Virus record (IMG/VR): IMGVR_UViG_3300008117_000852
Span: 1-31,616 of that record
Length of the DNA: 31,616 nucleotides
Source: a virus
Strand: one strand, 5' to 3'
This document shows, piece after piece, positions 12,982 to 20,230 of this stretch. The notes under the pieces were generated by a model, which made no database searches, was not told the DNA's origin, and saw only the letters and a list, made by a program, of their open reading frames with translations. Position 1 is the stretch's first letter. The number at the start of each line of letters is the position of its first letter. The position numbers and the translations under genes were made by a program.

Positions 12982-13933
12982 GGTGGTGCTCCGTCAGGTA
13001 GTGGACGAGGGGTTGATGAGATGCCGTGTGGCGCGCGTGGCCCAGGCGTGAAACGATGGCCTGCAGACGGCCGGCGCGGGCGTCAGCGCGCACTTGGCTG
13101 ACCAGGCGCGGGCGCACAAAGCGCGCACGGGCCCAGGTGCGGTAGCCCACCCAGTTGAGGCCGCGGCGCAGGGGCTGCAGGCTGTGGTGGCTGATTTCAA
13201 GCCCCAGTAGGCCAAGGTGCTGGCGGATGCCATCCAGCCATTGCGCGGCTGCGGCGCGGCTGGGTGCCACCATCACAGCGTCGTCCATGTAGCGGCCGTA
13301 GTCCCGCACGCCCAGTTGGCGCTTGCAGAAGTGGTCCAGGCTGTTGAGGTACAGGTTGGCAAAGGTCTGCGACATCAGGTTGCCGATGGGGATGCCCGTG
13401 GCCGCTGGCCGCTGGGCAAACAGGTCCAGCAGGCGCAGGGTGTCCGGGCACTTGATGACCTGGCGCACCAGCATGGCCAGGGTCTGGCGGTCTACGCTGT
13501 AGAAGAACTTGCGCACGTCCACGTGCAGCGTCCAGGCGGTGCGCGGTGCGCGGCGCATGGCGGCTTGCAGCCAGTCGGCTGCGGCGTGGGTGCCCAGCCC
13601 CGTGCGGCAGGCAAAGCTGGTGGCGATGTAGCGGCGCTCAAACAGGGGCCCCACCACGGCGTAGACGGCGTGCTGCACCACCAGGTCGCGGAATGATGGG
13701 GCCTCGATCAGGCGGGGCTTGCGGCCGTCGTTGATCCAGAAAGCATTGACGGGCTGCGGCTGGTAGGTGCCGCTGCGCAGCTCTTCATGCAAGGCGTAGA
13801 TGTTGGCGCCCAGGTTGCGCTCAAACAGAAAGCAGCCTCGGCTGTTGCGCTTGTCTTCGCGGGCGCGCACGTAGGCCTGCATGAGGGCTTGCGGGTGCGC
13901 GAAGAGGTCAAAGAGCTGGCCGTGGCGCTTCAT
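12914..13933 (-). CDS. DGR reverse transcriptase
   Basis: This 339-aa reverse transcriptase copies the TR RNA with errors opposite adenine, producing cDNA that replaces the VR of the tail gene at 14729-16072. Motifs: 'FRDLVVQHAVYAVVGPLFERRYIATSFACRTGLGTHAA' (RT1-2 region, residues 81-118), 'LHVDVRKFFYSVD' with catalytic Asp139, the DGR-type 'GIPIGNLMSQTFANLYLN' (residues 180-197), where group II intron RTs differ, and the active site YMDD (215-218). There is no maturase, endonuclease or protease domain, as expected. The C-terminus is His/Arg-rich. The ATG at 13933 overlaps the stop of an ORF running through the TR, 161 nt after the TR end. Confidence 0.95.
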   Translation of the reverse strand: MKRHGQLFDLFAHPQALMQAYVRAREDKRNSRGCFLFERNLGANIYALHEELRSGTYQPQPVNAFWINDGRKPRLIEAPSFRDLVVQHAVYAVVGPLFERRYIATSFACRTGLGTHAAADWLQAAMRRAPRTAWTLHVDVRKFFYSVDRQTLAMLVRQVIKCPDTLRLLDLFAQRPAATGIPIGNLMSQTFANLYLNSLDHFCKRQLGVRDYGRYMDDAVMVAPSRAAAAQWLDGIRQHLGLLGLEISHHSLQPLRRGLNWVGYRTWARARFVRPRLVSQVRADARAGRLQAIVSRLGHARHTASHQPLVHYLTEHHHALSHRLPQNHHRHQHLRAAAA

Positions 13934-14215
13934 GCGTGCACCCCTTGAGGTGCCTGGGCGCCAGTGGTCACCGGTCTGCCAACACGGGCTGAGCGGGCTA
14001 CTAAAGGGCGCCTGGGCGGCAGATTTCGGCGCCAGCCGCGACGGGGGCTCCCTCTGCGCCGGTCGGCCAATGCCGCATGTGGCAAGCCAGGCTCAGAGTC
14101 GGCACGCAACCCGATGTTGTTGTTCGAGTTGGCGCGGGAGTTGTTCAAGTTCAGCGCCCAGACACCGGCATTGCTGCCGTTGTTCCAGTTGCCGCCAGAG
14201 ATCACACAGAGCATG
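13934..14215 (-). ncRNA. DGR RNA: template repeat plus spacer up to the RT gene
   Basis: Between the avd stop and the RT start lies a 282-bp segment containing TR and a 161-nt spacer. In the Bordetella phage BPP-1 system the RNA for this interval is the template that the RT/Avd complex binds. The same order here (avd, TR, spacer, rt) supports the assignment. An ORF of 100 codons (14232-13930) also spans it; its TR part is Asn-rich because of AAC codons and its remainder is Arg/Pro-rich, so I take it as non-coding. RNA ends are not known. Confidence 0.7.
14095..14211 (-). repeat. DGR template repeat (TR)
   Basis: This 117-nt segment aligns without gaps to 14738-14854. Seventeen positions differ and all seventeen are A in the TR coding strand (T on the plus strand); the other 91 non-A positions are identical. 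Changes in VR are A to G (7), A to T (7) and A to C (3). The TR reads in frame as 'CVISGGNWNNGSNAGVWALN' followed by further Asn codons: AAC codons placed where diversity is wanted, flanking fixed Trp, Gly and Leu codons. Confidence 0.97.
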
Positions 14216-14692
14216 TCAAGCCCCCACCGCACCGGCAGCCAGGCTGCCGGATTCTTCTGCCGGCACCGTGGCCGGCGCGCCCTGGGCTTGTGGCCCGGGC
14301 TGCATTTCCGTCTTGAGCCAGCCGCCGATCATGCGGCCCAGCTCGTCCACCAGGCGCAAGATGACCAGCGCCCGGTGCTCGCCGGGGCGTTCTGGGTCTT
14401 GCTTGCCCCGGCTGAAGTTGAACAGCCCCAGCTCGTGGGCCAGCAACAGCAGCATGCGCAGTTGCTCGTGCCGCACATCCAGCTGGGTGAGCGTGGTGCG
14501 CTTGTGGTAGCGCTTTTGCGCCTCCGTCACCAGGTTGTAGACGTCCACGTAGGCCGCGCGGATCTGCTGCGTCAGCGCGTACTTATGGCACGAAGGAAAG
14601 TGCGCCAGATACATCTCCAGCTGCGCGGCAAACAGCACCAGCTTGCGGTGCAAGCCGGCCTGTGCATGGATGCTGCGGTTCTGATGCGTCAT
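14216..14692 (-). CDS. avd: DGR accessory variability determinant (Avd)
   Basis: A 158-aa helical protein of the Avd / four-helix-bundle family (related to proteins of the 23S rRNA intervening-sequence type), which forms a basic pentamer that binds the RT and is needed for mutagenic homing. Characteristic parts are 'FAAQLEMYLAHFPSCHKYALTQQIRAAYVDVYNLVTEAQKRYHKRTTL' (about residues 21-68) and 'LRMLLLLAHELGLFNFSRG' (about 78-96), then 'ALVILRLVDELGRMIGGWLK'. The last ~30 residues are a disordered Pro/Ala/Gly tail longer than usual. It lies between VR and TR and its stop is five bases from the TR. Confidence 0.9.
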   Translation of the reverse strand: MTHQNRSIHAQAGLHRKLVLFAAQLEMYLAHFPSCHKYALTQQIRAAYVDVYNLVTEAQKRYHKRTTLTQLDVRHEQLRMLLLLAHELGLFNFSRGKQDPERPGEHRALVILRLVDELGRMIGGWLKTEMQPGPQAQGAPATVPAEESGSLAAGAVGA

Positions 14693-14699
14693 GGCATGA

Positions 14700-14721
14700 G
14701 CCCGGCGCTTTCGCGCCAGGC
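14700..14721 (-). promoter_or_regulatory. GAAA-loop hairpin downstream of VR (DGR target-recognition element)
   Basis: On the coding strand GGCGC (14717-14713), loop GAAA (14712-14709) and GCGCC (14708-14704) form a perfect 5-bp stem. After one C/A mismatch three further pairs extend it to 14700 and 14721. It starts eight bases after the target gene stop. Hairpin/cruciform elements with a GRNA tetraloop just downstream of VR are required for efficient homing in the BPP-1 DGR, and GAAA fits GRNA. It is absent next to the TR, which matches the one-way transfer from TR to VR. Confidence 0.78.
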
Positions 14722-14728
14722 GTCAGAG

Positions 14729-16072
14729 TTACAGGTAAGAGGCGGCACGCAACCCGACGCTGTCGGCCGAGAAGGCGCGGGAGTAGTCCAAGGTCAGCGC
14801 CCAGACACCGGCACCGCTGCCGTAGTACCAGAAGCCGCCAGAGATCACACAGAGGTCTGTCGTGCGCGCGTCGTAGAGGTAGTCGTTGCCGAACTGGTTG
14901 CTGCCGCCCACACCGCCCATCAGCGGGATTCCCAGGCCGGCAAAGCCCCAGGCGGTGCCGCTGGTGGCGGCGCTGAGCACTTGTGCCGCGTTGCCGAACA
15001 CCTTGTTGCTGGCCGAGTTGGTCAGGCTTTCGTAGGTGGCGCCAATGCTGTCGTACAGCGCGGCCAGGCCGGTGGCGCCCCAGGCGTCAGTGGCCAGGGT
15101 GGTGCCGCCGGTGATAGTGGCCACGTCTGCAGCGGTCTTCAGCACATAGAAGTTGGTGCCGTTGGAGGTGAGGCCCAGCTCGGTCTCCCAGACCACGCCG
15201 TTGAGGTCTGCGATGCCGCAGAGTTGGCCGTTGTGCGTAGTGCGCGCCATGAAGTTGGCGCTGCCGGTCTTGCCGCAGGCGTAGGTGCCGTTGCCGTCGT
15301 CCACAAAGGCGATGGCACCGTCATTGGAGTCGCCCAGCGCGTTGTTGTTGCAGCCCTTGGGGAAGTTGGTGCTGCCGGCGCTGTACCAGGCGCAGTAGGT
15401 GGTGCCGGTGGCGGCTGAGCCGTGCGCATTGGCCAGCAAGGCCAGGGCGCCGCGGATGAACCGGGTGTTGCAGAAGAAGCGGCTGCCGCGCGTCTTGGCT
15501 GCGGCAATGGCGCCGGCCAGGTTGTTGGATGGGGCGCCGGTCAGGCTGGCGAAGGTGGCCGTGGTCAGGCTGCCGCGCTGTGCGCTGGTGATGACCACGC
15601 CGTTTTTGAGGCTGGACGCCACCCCGCCGTTGTTGCTGGCCAGGTACTTGTCCACGAACACACCCTGGCGGATGGCGCCGCCGTTGTAGAACGCGCGGTG
15701 CAGGGCGTAGCCCGCAGCGTTGGCATCGGCCACGCTGGCCCAGTGGCTGAACGGCTTGATGTCCACCACATTGATGGCGCCGCCGTTGCTGCCGGTGCCG
15801 TAGCGGTAGTAGAAGGCCGGGATGTAGACCATCACCGAGCCGTCGCTGTACTGGTAGTTGCCGTAGTTCTCGCTGGCGGGGTCTTCCGTGCCGTAGAGCT
15901 TGGCAAAGCCGGCGGGTACTTCGGGCGCGATGCCCACGCCAAAGCCCTGCTGGCCGGCCACACCGATGTGGTTGACCGTGCCGGCGCCGCCAGTGCCGAT
16001 GCGGATGCCGTTGGGGAAGGCGACGGCCGAACCGTCAGGCGTTTGAATGGTGCGGGTGACGAGAGTGCTCAT
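14729..16072 (-). CDS. DGR target: tail receptor-binding protein with C-type-lectin/FGE-like fold
   Basis: A 447-aa virion protein. Residues 1-60 form a short beta-type start ('LVTRTIQTPDGSAVAFPNGI'). The middle and C-terminus resemble the FGE/C-type-lectin fold used by DGR targets: 'FFCNTRFIRGALALLANAHGSAA', 'GIADLNGVVWETELGL', 'GFAGLGIPLMGGVGGSNQFGNDYLYD', ending 'CVISGGFWYYGSGAGVWALT...GLRAASYL'. Residues 407-445 are the variable repeat. The varied positions compared with TR are mostly Asn changed to Phe, Tyr, Gly, Thr, Asp, Ala or Ser. Position after the tape measure and distal tail genes suggests the tail tip. The start overlaps the stop of the upstream tail gene (ATGA). Confidence 0.93.
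   Translation of the reverse strand: MSTLVTRTIQTPDGSAVAFPNGIRIGTGGAGTVNHIGVAGQQGFGVGIAPEVPAGFAKLYGTEDPASENYGNYQYSDGSVMVYIPAFYYRYGTGSNGGAINVVDIKPFSHWASVADANAAGYALHRAFYNGGAIRQGVFVDKYLASNNGGVASSLKNGVVITSAQRGSLTTATFASLTGAPSNNLAGAIAAAKTRGSRFFCNTRFIRGALALLANAHGSAATGTTYCAWYSAGSTNFPKGCNNNALGDSNDGAIAFVDDGNGTYACGKTGSANFMARTTHNGQLCGIADLNGVVWETELGLTSNGTNFYVLKTAADVATITGGTTLATDAWGATGLAALYDSIGATYESLTNSASNKVFGNAAQVLSAATSGTAWGFAGLGIPLMGGVGGSNQFGNDYLYDARTTDLCVISGGFWYYGSGAGVWALTLDYSRAFSADSVGLRAASYL
14738..14854 (-). repeat. DGR variable repeat (VR)
   Basis: Recipient copy of the TR at the 3' end of the target gene, ending seven bases before the end of the stop codon. It differs from the TR at 17 of 26 template adenines and nowhere else. 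The last stretch GGGTTGCGTGCCG is shared and would include the initiation-of-mutagenic-homology sequence; beyond CTCT the copies diverge. Confidence 0.97.
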
Positions 16073-16536
16073 TGGATGCTCCAGGTGGCGTTGTCTTGAA
16101 CGGTGACGGTGATGCCGTCGGCGATGGCGATGGGGCCGGTGCTGCCTGCGTTGTAGGCGCTGGGGATGGTCAAGGCAGCGTCGATGCGGCGGGTGTTGAG
16201 GCGCACCGGGCTGTCGGGGCTGACGGCCTGGGCCACTGCCGCCGAGGCGGCTGCGGCGGCTGCGCTGGCTGCGGCGGCTGCAGCGTTGGCGGCTGGGCTC
16301 TGCGCCGCGATGCCGGCCAGGGCCGCCTGCGCCAGGATGCGGTCAGCCTGCGCGGCATTGGCGCTGGCCAGTGCTTCCACGGCGTTGGTGTAGGTGACGG
16401 AGCCCACCGCGTTGGCCTGCGTGCCAAACGTGGGCAGCTGGCCGAGAAAGGCATCAGCCCGGGTGGCAAAGTTGGCCGGGTCTGCCCGGCTGGGCGCCGT
16501 GGGCAGCGTGGTGATGGGGGTGGGTGAGGTGGGCAT
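16069..16536 (-). CDS. Tail protein upstream of DGR target
   Basis: A 155-aa protein. Its start 'PITTLPTAPSRADPANFATRADAFLGQLPTFGTQANAV' is a common opening of phage tail-fibre/collar proteins. A long Ala-rich helix follows (residues 55-110, probable trimeric coiled coil), then a small beta-rich end ('ALTIPSAYNAGSTGPIAIADGITVTVQDNATWSI') that resembles fibre-tip caps. It overlaps the DGR target by four bases, so it probably forms the stalk that carries or positions the variable lectin domain. Confidence 0.75.
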   Translation of the reverse strand: MPTSPTPITTLPTAPSRADPANFATRADAFLGQLPTFGTQANAVGSVTYTNAVEALASANAAQADRILAQAALAGIAAQSPAANAAAAAASAAAAAASAAVAQAVSPDSPVRLNTRRIDAALTIPSAYNAGSTGPIAIADGITVTVQDNATWSIQ

Positions 16537-16538
16537 GG

Positions 16539-17429
16539 TCAGACCAGTCCTTCAATTTCGAGGCTGCAATAGCTCTTTGTGGGGTAGGCGATGTCGATGG
16601 AAAAGTCCCGGTAGAAGCCGTAGACCGTCAGCGGCCGGAACAGCTCATCGCCCGGCACGCCCACCCACACGCTGGGCTTGGAGCGCACGCGGGACAGCAC
16701 CTGCTGCACGCGGGCGATCTGCGCGGTGTCCAGCATCAGGCGCGCGGTCATACGCTTGCTGAAGGCGCGCTCGACAAAGGTGGTGGTGCCGAACTCGTCG
16801 GTGTCCTTGCGGCTGTAGTCGATGATGCCCACCGAAGCGCCGTGCTCGGCATCTCCCAGCTCGTACTGGGTGCCCCACACCAGTTGGCCTACCTGCACCG
16901 TGCTGGGGCCTGACAGCGTGACCGTCATGCGCGCGTTGGGGTACGGCGGCAGATCCGTCAGCACCAGCTCCTCGATCTGCAGATAGGGCTCGAAGAAGTA
17001 CTGGTACCAGTCGTAAATGAAGGTGCCGTCCAGGCTTACTGTGCGGCTGTAGATGTTGGGCCCGCCTGCGCCATCGGTGATGCTCACTTGCACCTGGCTG
17101 CCGACCAGGCCAAACAGCGCCAGGGCATTGCACAGCCCGGTGGCCAGCACCACGGTCAGCGGCGTGGCCGACACCGTAGCGGTGCTGATCTGGTCATCAA
17201 ACATCGCGTGCGTGTTGTCCGGTCCCACCAGCACCCAGAAGGTGGGGCTGATGTCGGGCTGGTTGCCGGTGTTGCTGTTGACCAGGCTCTGATAGATGTG
17301 CGTGCCGTAGTCGACGAAAGCATCCTTGGCATAGGTGGTGCCAGCGTTGTAGGCAGCGTAGGTCTCGGTGGCCGTGCTGCTCACCAGGTGAGTGGCGGCC
17401 ACAAAGGTGGTGGGGGCAATGACTTTCAT
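16539..17429 (-). CDS. Distal tail protein with carbohydrate-binding-like start
   Basis: A 296-aa protein. Residues 20-70 contain 'YAAYNAGTTYAKDAFVDYGTHIYQSLVNSNTGNQPD' and 'TFWVLVG', resembling small chitin/carbohydrate-binding modules found in phage tail proteins. The remainder is beta-rich ('YDWYQYFFEPYLQIEELVLTDLPPYPNARMTVTLSG', 'SRKDTDEFGTTTFVERAFSKRMTARLML'), as in distal tail or baseplate proteins. It overlaps the tape measure stop by four bases. Position and composition support a tail-tip component; precise homology is not certain. Confidence 0.75.
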   Translation of the reverse strand: MKVIAPTTFVAATHLVSSTATETYAAYNAGTTYAKDAFVDYGTHIYQSLVNSNTGNQPDISPTFWVLVGPDNTHAMFDDQISTATVSATPLTVVLATGLCNALALFGLVGSQVQVSITDGAGGPNIYSRTVSLDGTFIYDWYQYFFEPYLQIEELVLTDLPPYPNARMTVTLSGPSTVQVGQLVWGTQYELGDAEHGASVGIIDYSRKDTDEFGTTTFVERAFSKRMTARLMLDTAQIARVQQVLSRVRSKPSVWVGVPGDELFRPLTVYGFYRDFSIDIAYPTKSYCSLEIEGLV

Positions 17430-20230
17430 GCGGCGGCCACCGTTTGCAAGCTGTTGCCGTCAGGCGTGACGCGGTCGAGGATGCGCGCGGTCTTGTTGGT
17501 GGCCACGGCCGTGGAGCGGGCTTCGGCACGCAGCTCGGTGACTTCAGCGCGCAGGGCGCGGATCTCAGCCACCAGCACCTCGTCGCGGCGCGTGCTGTTG
17601 CCCAGCATCTGCACGCCCAGGCTGCCGTCGGCGCCGCGGCCCAGGGGCATGATGGCTTCAGGACCGGCCTCGCCCATGACCCCCATGGGGAAAGCAGTGG
17701 CGGTGGTCACCAGGCCGTTGGTGAACACGCCGCCCGTCGCAAAGCCGGCGGCCTGCTTCAGTGCCGTCCAGGCCTCATTGGTTTGCGGACCGAACTGCAC
17801 TTCCACAATGCGCCGTGTGTCGGCATCCGAGTACATCTGCCGCAGCCCGGCATAGGCGCTGGCTTTTTGCCCCACGGTGCTGGTGGCCGGGTTGATCTGC
17901 GACAGCACCAGGCGGGCCAGCATGGCGTTGCTGGCGCTGATGTTGTTGAAGATGCTTTGCAGGGAGTTGCTGGGGTCAAACGTCAGCGTGCCCGACAAAG
18001 TGAGCGTGCTGCTGGTGCTGCCGGTCACCAGGCCCAGGATGCGCTTTTGCTCGTCGGTCAACGCGCTGGAGTCCACCAGCGTCTGAATGGTTCTTCTGAC
18101 GGTCTCAGACTGTTGCTGCAGCAGCAGCTTTTGGTCATTGGTGAGCGTGCCGGTGCTCACCACGGCTTGGATGGTGCGCAAGACCGTTTCATCGACTGCC
18201 ATCAGGGCTTGCTGCTCCTGGGCCGTCAATACGTTCTTGAACGCGCTGCTCAAGATGACCGAGCGCAGGCCGGTGCTGTTGGCTTCCAGCAGCAGCGTCT
18301 TTTCTGCGTCCGTCAGCGCAGAGTCCATCACGGCTGTGATGGTGGCGGTGTAGGTCTTGCCTTTGTCTGCTATCAGCGCCTTGATGTCATCTGGCAAATT
18401 GCTTTCCGCCACCGCCTTGAGTTGCACTTCGAGCTCGGCTTTGGCGGCCAGTCCTTGCAGCTTGGTCACCTCGGTCACGGTGTTGCCGGTGTTGAGCTTG
18501 ATGTCAGCCAACACCTGTTGCGCGGCGGCATAGTCTGTTTGCGCCTTGGCCAGCACCTCTTGCGCGGCGGTAAAACGCTCCAGCAGATCCTCCACCTTGC
18601 GTGTGAGCGGCGCGCCTATGGTGTTGGCCACACTCAGCGCATCCGCAAGCTCGGCCTGAGCTGAGGCCAGCTCTGCGGTGGCGGCGGTCATGGGGTCTAC
18701 CTCCTCAGCTCCTGCCGGCACGGCGGTAGCAGCAGCCACTGCGGCCACCTCGGCCACGCTGCTGAGGATGCGGGCGCGCTCGATGGCGGCCTGGGCACTG
18801 GTGCGCGCCGAGGAGCGCGACACGTCAATGGCCGCGCGCGCGGCTTCTGGCAGGCCCTGCATGGCTGCCGCGTCGCCGCCCAGCGCTTTGCGCAACAGGG
18901 CGCCAAAGGATTGAGACGGCGTGGAAAACTCACCCGTCACGAACTGCTGCAGGCTGGTGCCCAGCTCGCGCACCCGCAGTGCAGCGTCGCGCGCCTCGTT
19001 GGCCACCTGGGCGTTGATCTCGGCAATGCGGGCCTGCGCTGCGGCCACGCGGTCCTGGGCACTCAGGTAGGCGCTGGTGCCCGCCTCGCGCACGGCGTTG
19101 ACGCCGGCTTCGGCGCTTTCAACGGCGGTACGGGCACGCTCCACATTGGCGCGGGCGGTCTCCACCGCCTGGGCGTACTCGCGCTGGGCTTGCGCAGCAG
19201 CAGAGGCGGCGGCCTGACTGTCCTGCAGAGCGGTGATTTGGTCAAAAAGCGCGCGGTTGCTTTCGTCCAGCGCTGCGCGGTCGAGAGCGCGCAGCGCGTT
19301 GGTGTCGCCCTGCAGCTGCAGCAGTTGGCGCTCCAGGCCGGCGCGCTCTTGCGCGATGCGGTCACGCTCTGCGGCCAGCGCGCGCTCGGCGTCTGCGGCC
19401 TCTTGCGCGGCCTGGGCAGCGGCGGCCGCAGCGGCTTGGCTGTCTTGCAGCGCGGTGATTTGGTCAAAGAGCGCCTGGTTGGAAGCATCTAGGGCGGCAC
19501 GATCCAGGGCACGCAGGGCGTTGGTGTCGCCCTGCAGCTGCAGCAGCTCGCGCTCCAGGCCCTGGCGCTCGCGCAGGATGTCTGCCGCGCTGCGCAGGGT
19601 CTCGGTGACGGTTTCGCCGGCTTCGGTCACTTCTTCCAGCACGGGCGTGATGGCGGCGAAGGTGCCGCTGAGCTGCACAAGGGCCGCGAAGTTCTTGCGC
19701 CCGGCCTCGGTGTTGAGATCTTGCGCTTCTACCAGCTGGCGGTAGGCGTCGCGGGTGGCGGGCAGGCTCAGGCCCATGTCGCCCAGCGCCTTGGTGAGCT
19801 GCTCGGTGGTCTTGGCGGTGCGCTCGGCCTCGCTGTAGAACTCCGAGTAGTAGCTGGCGGTGGCCTGGCCAAAGGCCTCCAGGCCGCCGAAGGCGTCAGC
19901 CAGTTGGCTGGCCAGGTCTGCACCGGCCAGGCTGGTGGCGTACAGGTTCAGGCCCAGCACGTCGAGCGCGGGGTTGACGGTGCCCAGGCTGCTGGCCAGG
20001 CGCTGCAGGGTCTGGACGTTGGTCTCGCCTTCGCGGCGGTAGCTCACGCCCGTGGCCTCGATGGTGCGGGTGACTTCGGTCACGCGCTCCACAAAGCCGT
20101 TGAAGGTATCGCCTTGCTCGCCGTAGCTCCAGGACTCGATGCTTTCCGTCAGCGTCTCGGTCACGGTGCGGCTGGCGCCCAGTACAAACGCGGCCAGGTC
20201 TTCGTTAGCCTGGTTGAGGGCGGCCTGCAC
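17426..20230 (-). CDS. Tape measure protein, C-terminal part (separated by frameshift)
   Basis: This 934-aa frame is the second half of the tail length-determining protein. It is mostly helical with Ala/Gln/Glu-rich coiled coils. The end carries the typical lambda-type tape-measure signature 'GVMGEAGPEAIMPLGRG' (about 75 residues before the C-terminus), followed by a helix. Within it a 74-aa unit occurs twice ('LLQLQGDTNALRALDRAALD...ALFDQITALQDSQ'), and 'LTDEQKRIL / LTNDQKLLL / LTAQEQQAL / LTDAEKTLL' repeats lie nearby. If one copy of the 47-bp duplication at 20224-20317 is removed, it reads continuously from the upstream part, giving one protein of 1692 residues. Its own ATG is probably not a natural start. 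Confidence 0.88.
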   Translation of the reverse strand: MQAALNQANEDLAAFVLGASRTVTETLTESIESWSYGEQGDTFNGFVERVTEVTRTIEATGVSYRREGETNVQTLQRLASSLGTVNPALDVLGLNLYATSLAGADLASQLADAFGGLEAFGQATASYYSEFYSEAERTAKTTEQLTKALGDMGLSLPATRDAYRQLVEAQDLNTEAGRKNFAALVQLSGTFAAITPVLEEVTEAGETVTETLRSAADILRERQGLERELLQLQGDTNALRALDRAALDASNQALFDQITALQDSQAAAAAAAQAAQEAADAERALAAERDRIAQERAGLERQLLQLQGDTNALRALDRAALDESNRALFDQITALQDSQAAASAAAQAQREYAQAVETARANVERARTAVESAEAGVNAVREAGTSAYLSAQDRVAAAQARIAEINAQVANEARDAALRVRELGTSLQQFVTGEFSTPSQSFGALLRKALGGDAAAMQGLPEAARAAIDVSRSSARTSAQAAIERARILSSVAEVAAVAAATAVPAGAEEVDPMTAATAELASAQAELADALSVANTIGAPLTRKVEDLLERFTAAQEVLAKAQTDYAAAQQVLADIKLNTGNTVTEVTKLQGLAAKAELEVQLKAVAESNLPDDIKALIADKGKTYTATITAVMDSALTDAEKTLLLEANSTGLRSVILSSAFKNVLTAQEQQALMAVDETVLRTIQAVVSTGTLTNDQKLLLQQQSETVRRTIQTLVDSSALTDEQKRILGLVTGSTSSTLTLSGTLTFDPSNSLQSIFNNISASNAMLARLVLSQINPATSTVGQKASAYAGLRQMYSDADTRRIVEVQFGPQTNEAWTALKQAAGFATGGVFTNGLVTTATAFPMGVMGEAGPEAIMPLGRGADGSLGVQMLGNSTRRDEVLVAEIRALRAEVTELRAEARSTAVATNKTARILDRVTPDGNSLQTVAAA
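19214..19560 (-). repeat. 222-bp offset internal repeat in the tape measure gene
   Basis: Two adjacent copies (about 19436-19560 and 19214-19338) encode near-identical ~42-aa blocks (LQLQGDTNALRALDRAALD, then ALFDQITALQDSQ) offset by 74 codons. Added helical repeats lengthen a tape measure and hence the tail. Confidence 0.7.

Noticed and set aside
12914-13933. Retron or group II intron RT
   Set aside because: No msr/msd-like inverted structure or maturase/endonuclease domain; TR/VR, Avd and the IPIGNLMSQ motif identify a DGR.
14095-14854. Simple gene duplication as explanation of the two similar segments
   Set aside because: Random divergence would also affect C, G and T; all 17 differences are at template A.
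13964-15418. Long plus-strand ORF (484 aa) across avd and the VR
   Set aside because: It is the antisense of the DGR genes; composition is His/Ala/Gly-rich, there is no plausible start context and no protein-like pattern.
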